64,000 nucleotides of DNA from Varroa destructor (taxonomy: Eukaryota > Arthropoda > Arachnida > Mesostigmata > Varroidae). The stretch lies in assembly GCF_002443255.2 (NCBI RefSeq), contig NW_019211456.1, forward strand, positions 23,553,061 to 23,617,060, read 5' to 3'. Below, one piece after another: positions 26,773-39,300 of this stretch (position 1 is its first letter; each line of letters starts with the position of its first letter). Under the pieces are notes generated by a model that ran no database searches, was not told the origin of the DNA, and worked only from the letters and a program-made list of their open reading frames with translations. The position numbers and the translations under genes are program-made.

Positions 26773-27598
26773 CTTTCCATTTAATTCTCTGTGTACGTAC
26801 TTAAACTAATACACGGCCAGTGGAAGTATTTACGTTAGGCATTGAAATTGCGATGTGTTAATTGTTTCTATTCGTGTTTCGCGTCGGATCATAATTCCAA
26901 TTGATGGGGTACAATCTTTGTTATATTCTACAAAAGTATATAAGATGTATAATAATGTGGAACAGTGTTATGGACACCTGGGACAATACACCAACAGGAT
27001 AAACGAGGTCATGCATCACATATAAAAAAGAAAGGAATCAAAGCTCTCTATCTAAGTAACTAAATAGGATTGATTTTTTTAATATGAATAGAATACTTTA
27101 CACATCCTATATAGGCTTCTCATTATCGTATGACAAATATTTTTCTTTCTACAATTTTACTTTGATCCTTCGAGGAACTGACACAATCCATCTCGATATT
27201 ATCCATCCCCTAAGTAATCGCCTTAAAATACAAGCATTGGAAAAATAGACAGCCTTAAGCATCGCTACTAAATACCGCTTAAATTAGCTTATTTTAAAAA
27301 GCAAAATAAAGAATCTGTCTTCTACTATAGTCCGGCCATCTGCCATTTTCCATTTCATATGGAAACAATGAATCTATGATGATCATTATATGAGAGTTTA
27401 GGGAAAGAGTTCATCTGCACTATTTATTCAGGTCGGAGCCTCGTTTAAAGCTGTCACGACAGCGGCAGGTGCTATCACCGGGTACAACTTAATAGTATCA
27501 TTGAAGGTATATTGTTAAGTTAGCGACTCGATAATTGAAGGAACAGAGCTGAGTGTAAATGCGACTCAATTCGTCAGTGAACGTTAAGGTAAACGTAA

Positions 27599-27616
27599 GA
27601 AAACAAACAAACAAAC
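27599..27616. repeat. (AAAC)4 microsatellite
   Basis: Four AAAC units with one partial unit, in A-rich DNA. Confidence 0.8.
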
Positions 27617-30600
27617 ATGATATAGGGGAAAATCTATAAATCGCAAGTGATTTATTTTCTGTAAATCGACACATGTACTCCATAATTAATGATTCTTAAA
27701 CACTTTCAAAACAAATATGCTTACCGGCGTTTACTAGAAGACCTTTTCGCTTCATTTATATGTTGGACATAGGTGGCACCACCTAACAACTAATCGTATC
27801 CCTCGAGTAAACATCAATATGTGCTTCTTCAGTTACTTTCGGCGCAAAGCCGCTGTTCGGTGTGTTCTCAGTGAGGAAGAAATCTTTTAAAAATAATGTG
27901 TATATTATTTCAAGCCTGTCTTCTTCACGTATTGTGTTGTAGAACAGATCAGATCTTCGTGACTTTCCTGCAGCCCAGATCGAACTGGTAAGCTTCTGTG
28001 AAGAACAGTATCACACATCAGTCTGTGATATCACAGCTTAACCGAGCGGACTGTCTAAACAGATAAGTCTTTCCTTATTTTAACTATTCGTTCCGTCAAC
28101 CTGTGACGAATTGTTGTATTGTTCAAATCTTGGTATATTAAATTTAGAATTTCCGGTATATTGAGATAATATCCTACATAAGAATCCAGAATTCATATGG
28201 CAAATTTGTTCAAGTGTTATTGCAGAATAGCGCCATATGAGCGCTTCTTGTTTCTATACTAATTCACTGACGGAGCAGGCATAATGCTTCGTGCTAAAGG
28301 AATTTACTGGAGGCTGTTTGTGCGGCATTTTCGGCAATTGTGAAACGAAAAAGCAGGACCGCACCGAGGCTTTAACTGAAAACTGTCCTTATTAAAAAAG
28401 TCTAGTACATAGATTAACTTTGATTCAGGATCCAATTGGAACTGCCGCTTCCACTATAATAATACACACTGTAATAACTCAATATCGACTTGGTTATGTG
28501 TGTTATAATCTTCTATTAAGGTCGCACGATATCAATCACACCAACAAATATTGCTTACGGCAGCCAGCACCGTATTTGTTTGAGCGTATTGAAAACTGCT
28601 ATCCTCAGAGAGTCACACGGCTCTCAGAATCAGGACTGCTATAAGGGTCTAGTGGTTAGATCTAGGAAACATCGTGATGTTGCAGGCCCCATATGGCACA
28701 CGGAGTGATCTTATTTAGACACCGTAGCCATCCTTACTACTTACCATACCTACGCCAGGGGCTGACGCACTTCTTCTGATTCTGGGCCTTTCTACGGGCA
28801 ACTAATTCCCAGCGGGCTCGTAGAGGCCCCTATAACCTGAATAAAAACGTTAAGAACATGAAGGTGATGGGGTAGGATGGATGTATCAAAAAGGAATGGC
28901 CAAGCAAAGTCTTTTTGCCAAAAAGAAGTATTTGTCACATGCGGTATCTGCCAGGTTCGACCTACACGCATTCGTAAACACAAAAAAAAATCAGCCGATG
29001 TCAATATGCATAGATTTTAGATAAATTGGAAGCGGCTAAAGTGATTCCCAAGTTGTAAATGTAAAAAGAACAAATACTCGATGAGTTCAATATTTTCAGG
29101 CTTTACGGTTCGATTTTAACTAGATCGACCGTAGGAACACATCTGTTACTATAATTTTTTTCGGGTACATTTATTCAGATGTAATATACCGTTATGTTAT
29201 TATAGCCTGGTCAACTCACTAAGCTCTGCTTCCGGGACCTGAAAGCCGGTCGCCAGGTGGGTTAGCTGATGCTTCTGCTAACGAGGGATTTGATGGCTTT
29301 GAACTCCTCGGTTCTCATTAGTCAGTGCATAATAGAACGAATCTCGGGATAAATTGGGACAGATTCGTTAACTGGTAAAGCGACGAAAGAGCAGGTATAG
29401 GACATCTGTGCGACCGGGCACATAGTTAAGAGAATCTACAATAGCTCCCAGACGCTACTTCTCACAGCTATCTATCTAAGACAGGCCGAAACGGAGACAG
29501 CTTGGAAAAGAAGCTGTAAGGATTTTTTATTTTAACAGACCATCAGCTAGTTGGTTTTAATTCGCTCCATGTGGGATCATAACGTGAGGCGTTTAAGTGA
29601 AATTTCCTGTTAGTTACCGAAAATTCAAATCTGTTACGTTAAAATTGTATTTTATTGCCACCGTTAATGTATGCCAGAGATGGCATGCTCGCGTATAAAT
29701 ACACACAAAATGGGTGAAACGCGCAAGATTTCTTTTATTTCTATTGGACCTTTTCAGTGTTGTAGACTTCCAGCTCTGGGTGCTAGTTCTAATACAGAGA
29801 ATAGAATAGCCATGTATGCCAGATGAACCGATATTCGTGGCGGAAGACTTCGCGCCTGGCTCTCGAAGTCACTGGAAACAAAATTGGTTTGTAAAAAATT
29901 TAAACGAGGTTTGCTATATTAATATTTCCAACATAGGTGGTAGTTGATTCGTCCGTCGAAGAATCTTGCTGCATTGCCTCCTCTCCATGTTCGCCTTCCT
30001 ACGCCCTTTCACCAGGTTAAGGAGCACTAATTATAATAACGGTTAGGTTTTTTTCTGCCTCATTACCCAGATTCGTTGAATATTGCCGCTACTGTAATAT
30101 AATCTTAAGCTAGATCAAGGAATCTCTTCAGAACGAGCTCCCATGTGACGCCAGCAGTAGGCAGAGACAGCCGTTAGAAAAGATCTGTGCTTTATCTCAT
30201 CGGTCGACGGGAGACGTTCGTACGGTCAGGCATCACCCGTGCATGGTTGAAGTTTCCAATAGGAGAACAGTTTTTAGTACGGCAGGATGAGTGTTTGTGA
30301 GAGAAGAAGAAAAGAGGGAGGAGGGTGAAAAAAATCCGACATTGACAATCACGTAGAAAGGTCTCCAGCCACAAGGAGGCAAATGGAGATTGTTACAATT
30401 CAGGAGAAAAAAGGTTCTATGTTGGCACGCCACATATCATGGCCTAATGGACGAAATTGGGGGTATGAGCGGAGATGGATAATAGGTAGAAGAGCGCTTG
30501 GCAACAGGGGACAGCTCGGATCATGAAACTTATTCGAAGGCTGAATTGCCAGAGCAATACAACTAACTGTTGTAACGTGTAGTAGCTGCTGATACCGCTA

Positions 30601-31276
30601 AAAACACTAGAGACGTGCTTCGATTACCAACATTTGCGAGCTTCATACAGGTAGCTCGTACATGTAATGGATAAAACGAGGGGTTAAACTTTGCAAGGTT
30701 TACTAAGGAACAGCTTAGCTAAGGCTTTCGACAGAGCTTTCTACATTCATGTTTAATCCGTCGAAGATGAACTGTGCCCACACAGAAACGAGGGACAAAG
30801 AAATCGAAGTCATAATTAATTGATCTTGAACCACTCTAATCATGGCTGCATTACAGTGGCAAACAGAGGCAACCCTTCATAAATGTTTCTATCACAAATC
30901 TGCTTTACTCTATTGATAATAGAGAAACTTGTATTGTATCGTAATCAGTTTGCCGTCGTATAGCCCAAAAAAACATGGCTACCCTTGTCTTGAGGAAGTG
31001 GGCATCTCCCAACATGCGTACCAAAGATTCTTAAATTCACGTATTACCTATTTCACAGAGTGTTTCACAAGGCAAAGATTATGCCCTGCTATAAATAACA
31101 CTAAACAATAATGAACTTAAGCTTATCATGACTTACCTTACTTTCTTTGTAAGCACATATGCTCCATCCACACAAATCTTATATGTGTAATATGTATGCT
31201 CACGAAACGCTATTACACTCAGTAAAAAGTAAATTAATATTTTTACAGTATTAATTTACAATACAATAAGTTACTA

Positions 31277-31300
31277 ATATATATATATATATATATATAT
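31277..31300. repeat. (AT)12 microsatellite
   Basis: 24 nt of uninterrupted AT in a very A/T-rich neighbourhood. Confidence 0.95.
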
Positions 31301-31790
31301 GTAAATAAAAAATAAGTAATACATTTTAAAAAGTTATGTCCTTAATATATGTCACACTATAAGTTTTACTCCTACCGTTTACAAGTCTAATGAGCGATGG
31401 GTGTGTTCTTGCAGTGATCTCCTCTCACGGTTTCGAAAATCGGCCGCATTGCTCAACTACGTATAGGGCGAGCCGTTATTTTGTCTTTCATCTTCGTTTT
31501 TTATTCATTCTGTAAACAATAGTCAAGGGGCCATAAGAGGAAACTTCATGTCTAATGCATCTGTCCAGCCCTATTTCGATCCCACTGAAAAACAAAAATT
31601 TCTACTTGAATAGCTACAGCTGGCTGGACTAGTATAAAACTAAATAGGCTAAACCAACTATATAGGTTAGGATTAAATTGATAATATTAGACAACTGCAC
31701 TACGTTCAAATTAGAGGTAATAAATAAATAAACAATAAATAGTTGCTGCGAGACACTTCAAAAGAGGTTGTCGTTAAAGTTCCGCCAACT

Positions 31791-31802
31791 ATATATATAT
31801 AT
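31791..31802. repeat. (AT)6 microsatellite
   Basis: 12 nt of alternating AT, about 490 bp after the longer tract at 31.28 kb. Confidence 0.8.
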
Positions 31803-32820
31803 GTATTGCATAACGAGTCATAGTGGTTTTGGTTTGTCATAATTGTTACTTTCTATGCTGCCTACTTTTGATCTTAGAATACGCTATCGAGTAATCACAT
31901 AAATTCTCTTCGAGAGCTGTTTTTTTTTTTGTTTTTTTAGTATTTCCCCCAACATAGCTGTGCGAATACCTGTCAAGGCATAGTAAACTACTCTTTGTTT
32001 GTAGAGAACAGCTTTCAATTCAAATGTGAACTTCCGATACATGCTTAGATATACTAAAGAAAGATTCAGTATATAATGTAAGGATATTCATCGGCAGGAA
32101 CTGTCTTTAGAGATTAAAAAATGATCAAGATAAAATTCTACGATGGGGTGAAAAATCTACTTGAAACAATATTACAGCTGCTGCTTGCAAAAGGATTTAA
32201 AAGGCTAGGAATGCTTTATGAGAAGAGTCTCTGTTTTATCTAATACTATATATATTAATACTGTACAGTTACTTAGAATTTTTCAAAAACAAAAAATTCT
32301 CAATAACAATCTCACAGACACGTCATCTGTGCCGAACTTCAGAAAAGGTGACCTTCGTATAAAATATAAAACCGGCGCAGTTATTTACATATTTTCGTAT
32401 ATAAACTTTCGATATCTGAAATATTCGTCCGGCCGGTTGCTCAACTTCGCAGAGGCCGAATGCAGATCGTTTTCTCGTTCGAGAAAGAATGAAAAGTAAA
32501 TTTCTTGTTAAATAGTTATGCATTTTGCTTTTACAATGAATAGCAATGAATGAAAATAACAAACACTCATTAGAAAATAATGCAACCGCCTAGTATTACA
32601 CTTGAACTAACAATTTGATCTAATAGAAAACGCATAGATTAACACTGTGTAATAAATGTATACTTATGTTTATTAGGTTCCCTCAATCTTGTAACAGTTT
32701 TTAACAAGTGAAACATACATAAAAGTACATAAAGAAATATATTACGAATGTACATATGTTTTGTGATCTATTGTTTCTATCGATCTAGTACTTAGTACAT
32801 TGGAATGTTGTTACAAACCC

Positions 32821-32826
32821 TTTATT
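32821..32826 (-). terminator. Candidate poly(A) signal for the DEG/ENaC gene
   Basis: The plus strand reads tttatt, i.e. AATAAA on the gene strand, about 380 bp after the stop. It is followed closely on that strand by a G/T-rich run (GGGTTTGTAAC). I saw no AATAAA nearer to the stop. Confidence 0.4.
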
Positions 32827-33207
32827 CCATGTACGCTATCAACCGAACCCGAATCAGTTTATAGGTCTGTAATAAGAAAAAAAAAAAGCCACTAACAATA
32901 AATATAGCAATAAATTCATCACTGAAATTTTACGGCTGGACAAAAATTATCGCTACATACAGTCGCTAATCCTAGGTACGTGGACGAGTTATTAACATGC
33001 AACGCTAACTTAAACGCTAGCCCCACGACCCTGTAGATACTACGGTCGGATTCGATTTCCATTAAACACATATTCGACGATAAAGGCTGTCTAACCTACG
33101 ATTACAGGTGCCCTAAATTGTGGAATAGTTGTATTGTTCGTGGAATTTGTCTGTTCAAGACGACTGCTAATAGGTAGGGTCAAGCGAGTACTTTTGATAG
33201 CACAAGA

Positions 33208-33393
33208 TCAGTATTTAAGATTTAAAGACTCGATAAATGGTAGCTTTCTTTCTTTACGTCGATATCCAGAAAACACCTTGTAAAACCACATGACGAATAT
33301 ACCAAAAGCCTCGTAGATCATAAGAAACGAAGTTCCTGTAAACATGTTGAGAAATCCACCCACATTTGACAATGCCGAAATAGCACTCATTTC
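33208..33393 (-). CDS. DEG/ENaC gene, exon 4 (TM2, selectivity filter, C-terminal tail)
   Basis: It follows a 110-bp intron whose acceptor reads TTTTTTAG|GAAATG. It encodes residues 506-566 and a TGA stop. LSNVGGFLNMFTGTSF aligns with the family's pre-TM2/TM2 consensus (LL.diGG.lGLf.G.S), placing the G-x-S filter at residues 525-527. The residue before the conserved Asn-Val-Gly-Gly, S514, sits about where the degenerin site falls. The tail after TM2 is short and basic (GYRRKERK). Confidence 0.93.
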   Translation of the reverse strand, partial: EMSAISALSNVGGFLNMFTGTSFLMIYEAFGIFVMWFYKVFSGYRRKERKLPFIESLNLKY

Positions 33394-36300
33394 CTAAAAA
33401 AATACAAAAAACAGTACAATAATATCATTAAAATCGATGTTGACGCTAAGGGCAAAATAAAGCTAATAGGTGCACAAACCAACGCCGATTTCCAGTAATT
33501 CACCTCTTTTTCAGTGATCGCAGTGACCATCGCGCTCTGCAAATAAATAACGATATTACTGAGGGGAGTCGCCTGTTCCTGGTCGATGCCTCCTGAACGG
33601 AGAGTCTGCGTCCAAGCAACCCTTGATACCGATCGTTTGTAGGTAACCTCTTCACAACGCTTCGGACAGTCGCACGCATCCGTGATTCCTCCAGGATTTT
33701 GTACAAATTTGTCTCGACAGGCCGTCCCTTCTTTGTAGTCCACGCAAACACTGGAAACGTACCGTATTCGACGAAAGCTACATTATTCAAGAACTGGTTG
33801 TACGAGGCCATTTACTCTGTAGGTTATTAATATCCATGCTTTCTCTATGAGAAAAGAAGTTGTACTTTATAAGCACCCGTTTTAGGAAGGAAGCATAGAT
33901 TTTTCTATACCGTCCATTACTTCTGTTTCTAAGCGAAATCCAAATGATTGATTTTTTACGTTTCTTTTGATTGAGCACGCTACACGCTTGCCTGATTGCT
34001 GCCTCTTGTCACAAATCAACATACATTTGTAAGAACCATATGAATATTGCATGCACGTTCTATGTCTGCTGGCCTACGATGGTACTCTATTTACGTTTCG
34101 AAATAAAAACCTCGTCTACTTTCTGTAGATAACCAAGGTGTTGTTCATGAAAAAGATAAATCGAAAAAAACAACACAACAATTTGGTAAGACAAGCGAGA
34201 TCATACTCTGGCTTCTTAACCATTAAGCCACAAAATATAAAATTATTGACTGAATAATCTGATTTAGCGATAAGTTTTGTAAAATTAAGTTTTGCTGTTT
34301 AAGGTGCATCCAGGCGCCAAGAACCGCGAATGGACAGTATTAAAATACAATTCAGCATATCTCCAGACTACAGAAGGGTACGACGCCATATTTTATGTTT
34401 GCAATCAACACCTCATTTTTACTGCATAACTAAACAACATCATAGAAAGCTTTATATAATAATATCGCTCCTTTTTTTTGGCTGATTCTAAGCACGATTA
34501 TGTTACTGATGAGCTGGGTGCCGTTTAGTAAAACAAAAATCTTATCGTTGTTGGCGAATAATTATTAAAATAAAGTTAATGCTAGTCGTACATCACACGT
34601 ACTGACTTCGCGGCCGTTGATTAGTTTTCCATAAAGTCATGTAAGCATTACTCTTCACTCCATAAGGCGATGGAGTATTGAGTAACGTATCTATGACTGC
34701 CAACATTGTTTTTAGCATCCTTTTGAATTCTGTGATGAAATCTGAGTGATGGTATCACATCATTGTTGTACGCTCTTTGCAAGATCAAGAATGGCCGATA
34801 GACCTTTGGCAAGATTTGATCAGCTCTAAGCTACTTTCAGATGGCACCTGCCTGGTCCGTTCGCGAGGACGTAGTTCTGTCGAATGCCGTACCTGTTTGC
34901 GTCCAGTAGTTTCTGAATGTCTGTGCCCTTATACATCTCGAGACAGTTACATAGTCTCATGATATTGTAGCTGATGCAAACTTTCCGGCAGCTCTCCTCA
35001 GAGTAGCGGTCATGTTCACTAAGATAGGCATTGTATGGCTTCCCCTTCGGCCATGTGGTATGACAGTTTGACCGGAATGGTGCCTCTAACAGATTCACCT
35101 GCTTCTTGGAGATTCCAATGAAAGTTGACATTGCCAAAGGAGCGTATATACCTGCAAAGCAAAACACAAAGATTGTATTGCTATATAGCATGCATAGTGT
35201 TTCGGTTCCCCTTTCTAAAACTTATCCATCGTGTAAATGGAGTGCCATACTGTGTATCTATCTCGTTAGCATCAATTGAGATCTATCTGTGAACACAAGA
35301 TTCAGAGACGAGCCCATTTCCATACAATATAGCGTACATCCTTGTTGGTGAATTGAGGCTTTCTCATCCTTGTATTGAAAACGCCAATCAAAACCATGTA
35401 ACTGGTTGGCCAATATTGCTCCAAATCATGTGCCTAACATAGAAACTGCGTACTGTTTATGCGTCGTTGGTTGGGCTCGCAGTAACGACTGCCATCTCCT
35501 CATAATCTCTTTCAGTCAGAATCGTGGCCGTCCGGTCGTTTAACTCTAATACATTTGTAAACAAATCGTTAATACATTATCTTAATTCCAAAATATATGA
35601 TGCTTTACTAAAAAATATACTTCTGCTGGTTTTTATGAGCCCTCGCTTCGTAATATACACGAATTCATGTATGGCGGTGCTCGCAACTAACAGCCTGAGC
35701 AAGCGAACGATCTTCAGTCTCTACGCAAACGCATGGTTCATCTATATTGTTTTCTCATTGACCGATTGCATTTATCTATCTACTGCTAATCTCTGCTAGC
35801 CAGTCGGCGGCCAACGACTCATGTGAGCGTTCAATAGGGTGCGGTACAGCCCTTAGTTAGTTGACAGCGATAAACATTTACCCCAGTTGCGGACTTTGTC
35901 AAGCGGTCAATTAAATGGTTACGTATTCGCTTGAGTCTGATACGCTTTCTGGTACAGTTACTCCGATCTGTGACACACTGGCTTACATGACATATATAGC
36001 AGATGTTGGAAATACATAGCTACGAGTTCAAGCGATTGTATATAATAACGTGCATGCAACGTATGTGCATCTACTATACTCCATATAGGGAAATTACACG
36101 GAGGGCATAATCCATACATAAGTTACCGTAATAAGTGTCTGTAAAAGTTGAAATTAGATATTGATACAATGAAGCAGTAAACCAACCTTCTACTATAAAA
36201 GCTTTTCTGCTTAAGGATGACGTACTTCTTCGCCAGAACCAATGTACTGAAAAATATATAAGCAGTGCCGTGTGAAGTTCACTTCTCGATTATATTGCCG

Positions 36301-39300
36301 TGTCTATCGTAAGTTTGTCTAAAACGACCCACTATATACTTTGAGTTCCGGAGCTTCTTTTTTGGAGCCGCTATAGCTAACAGAGCCAAAGCAACGCCTA
36401 AATTATGGCCCTTCTGTTGACACCGAGTGTAAATGCATTTGTAAACAGGCCATACACTTAGTGCTTATCAATTCACACGCTTTTTTACTGCGTTTCGTAA
36501 CCTGTAATCGTTTGGAGGGGTTGCAGCTAAGCCATCGGTTACTGCAACAATCAGAACGGTTAGGCCTGCCCACAAAATTGTGCCAAATTGAAACGTGCAT
36601 GAATTATTCCAGCAATAAAAAAGGATCATGCCTAACTGAGCTAAGATAGAAACAGGTCGAGACCTGTTATCACTGGCATTTGGCGCATTTTCCGGCAACA
36701 TCGAAGTTGAGCATATTCTTACGTTTCTTTTTGATGGCCTAACGCAACTTACATATATATCTCGTAAGTTGGGTGAGAAATTTTCTTTCTTAATCAGCTT
36801 GACTGAAATTTTGACTCGAAATAACTACTTGAAGGTCTCTATTCGAAATTAAAAAATGCATATTTGGTACTATTTTATGTATTTTATCGAGGCCAAAATG
36901 CTGCCGAAACAATTCGGCTTATTAATCTTGTGTACGGTAGCGGCGCTATCGTTGAAAGGACTATTCTAGAATTGTCTGTCAAGTTTGAAGAGGTACCAGA
37001 ATTCAGACGATGCTTTTACTCCAGCCAATCACTTGGACCAATAATCTAAAAGCACCTTTGAAGAAAAACTTACAGATAAATCGAAAATCAACCGCACATG
37101 TTGCCCCATGAACTTCCTGAACTCAGCAAAGGGAAGTGACGGCTCAATGATGCATTTTAACATTTCATCCGGCATTGAGCGCCACGCAGCCACAATGGCC
37201 TATTCCTGGACAAAATTGTCACTGGTAGTATTTGGAAGGAGAGGTCTAAAAGAATCCAAGTCCAAGGCCCTACTAGATAGTCATCCAAAAAAAAATATGT
37301 TTTGCGTTTTTTAGGATAACAGGAATTGCCTTCTACGAAGCGAAACGTTTTTTGTTCACTACGAACACATATAAGACGATATCCTACCTTCGAGTAGCAC
37401 ACAAGACACCTTATATCATATTTGAAAATACTGGAGAACATCGTGAACAATGACGGGAAAAAATATACCACCCACATGTGACTTCGAGAGCTAAACATAA
37501 AAGTCCCGACAACGATCTTAGTTTCGCCGTTGGCTAGCAGGAACGAGCGCTTTACAACAATTCCCTCTGCATGCATTTATTAAGACTGAGTCACGTTTAT
37601 CTGGCGGAATGCCCTGACCCACGGCCGGCAGGTCTCAAGCCTCCAGTGCTTTTAATTTTACGATGCGCGAATCTCCACGGGCGCTGAAGGGGTTCCATTT
37701 TCCTCAAAGGCGACTAGCTGATGGCACGTTGACTAGATCTCAACGTTGTTGGGGGGTTTCTTGCACGAATACGCGGCAACAAGCACACAACTGGACCTCC
37801 TGTCATCCTGAAGGATATCATGCTGTTGTAAAAGTAAACTTAGTAGTTCGAGCCGTCCGTGCTGTTCAACAGGGAAGATGCTTGCCCACTTTTACCGGCT
37901 GATTCGCAGTTCCTTTGTCGACGGATCAGAAAAATACACACATTCTTCCTTCTCTCCCGCAAGTCGGCGTATATCACATCCATGTACATACGCACGTAGT
38001 CAAGCCCATGTTCTCCTATCAGGGAACTAGTGTGCCTTTAGTCAGCGTATAGCTTTTCTTAGGTCTGCACAACTCTGATGACAAGGCTTCGGCTGATTTT
38101 GACAGGATTGGTTTCGATCTTCCAAGACCGGTTCAGTATTGTCGAGGGTAAACCCACTGACTGTATATCTTCCTGCGACACCTGTTTTACCGCCACCCAT
38201 AGAAAACAAGCTGGTTAAGTACTGAGGGTGGTACATGGCGGGCATACGACTTGGCCGATACAGAGTGCGACCTTCGAGCCTCGCAGTGCCAACACATTTA
38301 AAGCCTGTTACTTTGCAAGGTGAAGGTGAGGTTCGGCGGTTCTCGTTCAGCATGGACTAATCTCTGAAACGTCTTCTTCTTACTCCTGAAGCAGCAGCAA
38401 ACGACTCAGGCGGCCTGGCTTTCTCAAAAATAAAACGGTCGTACACTTCAGTCTTGAAGCTGTATCATCCAATGTTCCAGTGTCCATGTTCCAATTAACG
38501 CGGGTCTAACCACACACGGACGTTCCTTGCAGGTAGTGCGGCTTTTTGAGTGTCATCTGGCGCGTTGACCACCCGCGATCTTCGTCTAAAGAATTTAAAG
38601 AAAGAATTGACTTAAATTCGTCAATCCACCTCTTCGACAAAGTTTTATTGAACGCGAACTCTGACAATGCCGTCCTATCATTCAAGCACTCGACGAATCA
38701 ATCCACCGATGTGCTAGCATCGCTAGCCATTTCAACGCTACCATCAGTGTGAAGCGATGTGGGTTGAATCTGCCCTAGGCTGACACGAACGAGCGCTTTT
38801 CAGCCGTTTGCTTTGCAGTTATGTATACGTGGACGTATACTCACGGATTTATATTAGAATAATGAATACATGACAATATATATATATTTATACCTTCGAT
38901 AAATATACGCTTCTACATACAGAAAACGTGGGTTACATTTATGTGAAAGTATTAAACGACAAAGATACTAAAAAGGTATAGACGCTAAATAAGCATGGTT
39001 GTTTTAATGACGTTACCATCCATGTTGGCATCGGCAAGTCGGTTTCGATCGTGAATCATGATGAGAAAGCCAACGCTCTTTCTTGACGTAAGATACGTAT
39101 TCATGCTAGAGTTAAGGACTAGATTCAGACCGTGCAAGCGACCACTAGATAAAAAAAAACGAACGTTCTCGTTGACAGCTGTTAGGTTGCAGAACATACA
39201 GAAACAACGGCCATATCGATAAAATGATACAGTCTCTTCCTGGACCCAGTCGGATTTGCAATCTTCTTGATTAAAGCTACACGAGATTACTATGTCTTCC

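Larger units (their letters stand above)
17236..33207. other. Non-coding stretch with microsatellites and hairpins
   Basis: No gene supported. Holds the 17-bp hairpin at 20.1 kb, six AT microsatellites between 20.4 and 31.8 kb, a T17 tract and a pair of GGGGCCC blocks at about 19,466-19,486. 32.2-33.2 kb is probably the 3' flank of the channel gene. Confidence 0.6.
35152..39016 (-). other. Intron 1 of the DEG/ENaC gene (3.9 kb)
   Basis: The intron is bounded by a GTAACG donor and a TTTGCAG acceptor. The main recognisable content is an antisense mariner relic (about 36,846-37,480) and two short inverted repeats just upstream of it (36,651-36,668 and 36,745-36,771). Other ORFs here, including 38,042-38,353 and 37,157-37,576 on the minus strand, show no family motif. 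None is needed as an exon, because exons 1 and 2 already join in phase through conserved sequence. Confidence 0.8.

Noticed and set aside
33500..33811. 103-codon minus-strand ORF beginning MASYNQF
   Set aside because: It overlaps channel exon 3 in a different frame; the exon 3 frame carries the conserved cysteines and splice phases.
37157..37576. 139-codon minus-strand ORF in channel intron 1
   Set aside because: It is largely the antisense shadow of the mariner relic and is not needed to join channel exons.
38042..38353. 103-codon minus-strand ORF within intron 1
   Set aside because: No family match, no flanking splice sites, and exons 1 and 2 already join in phase across it.
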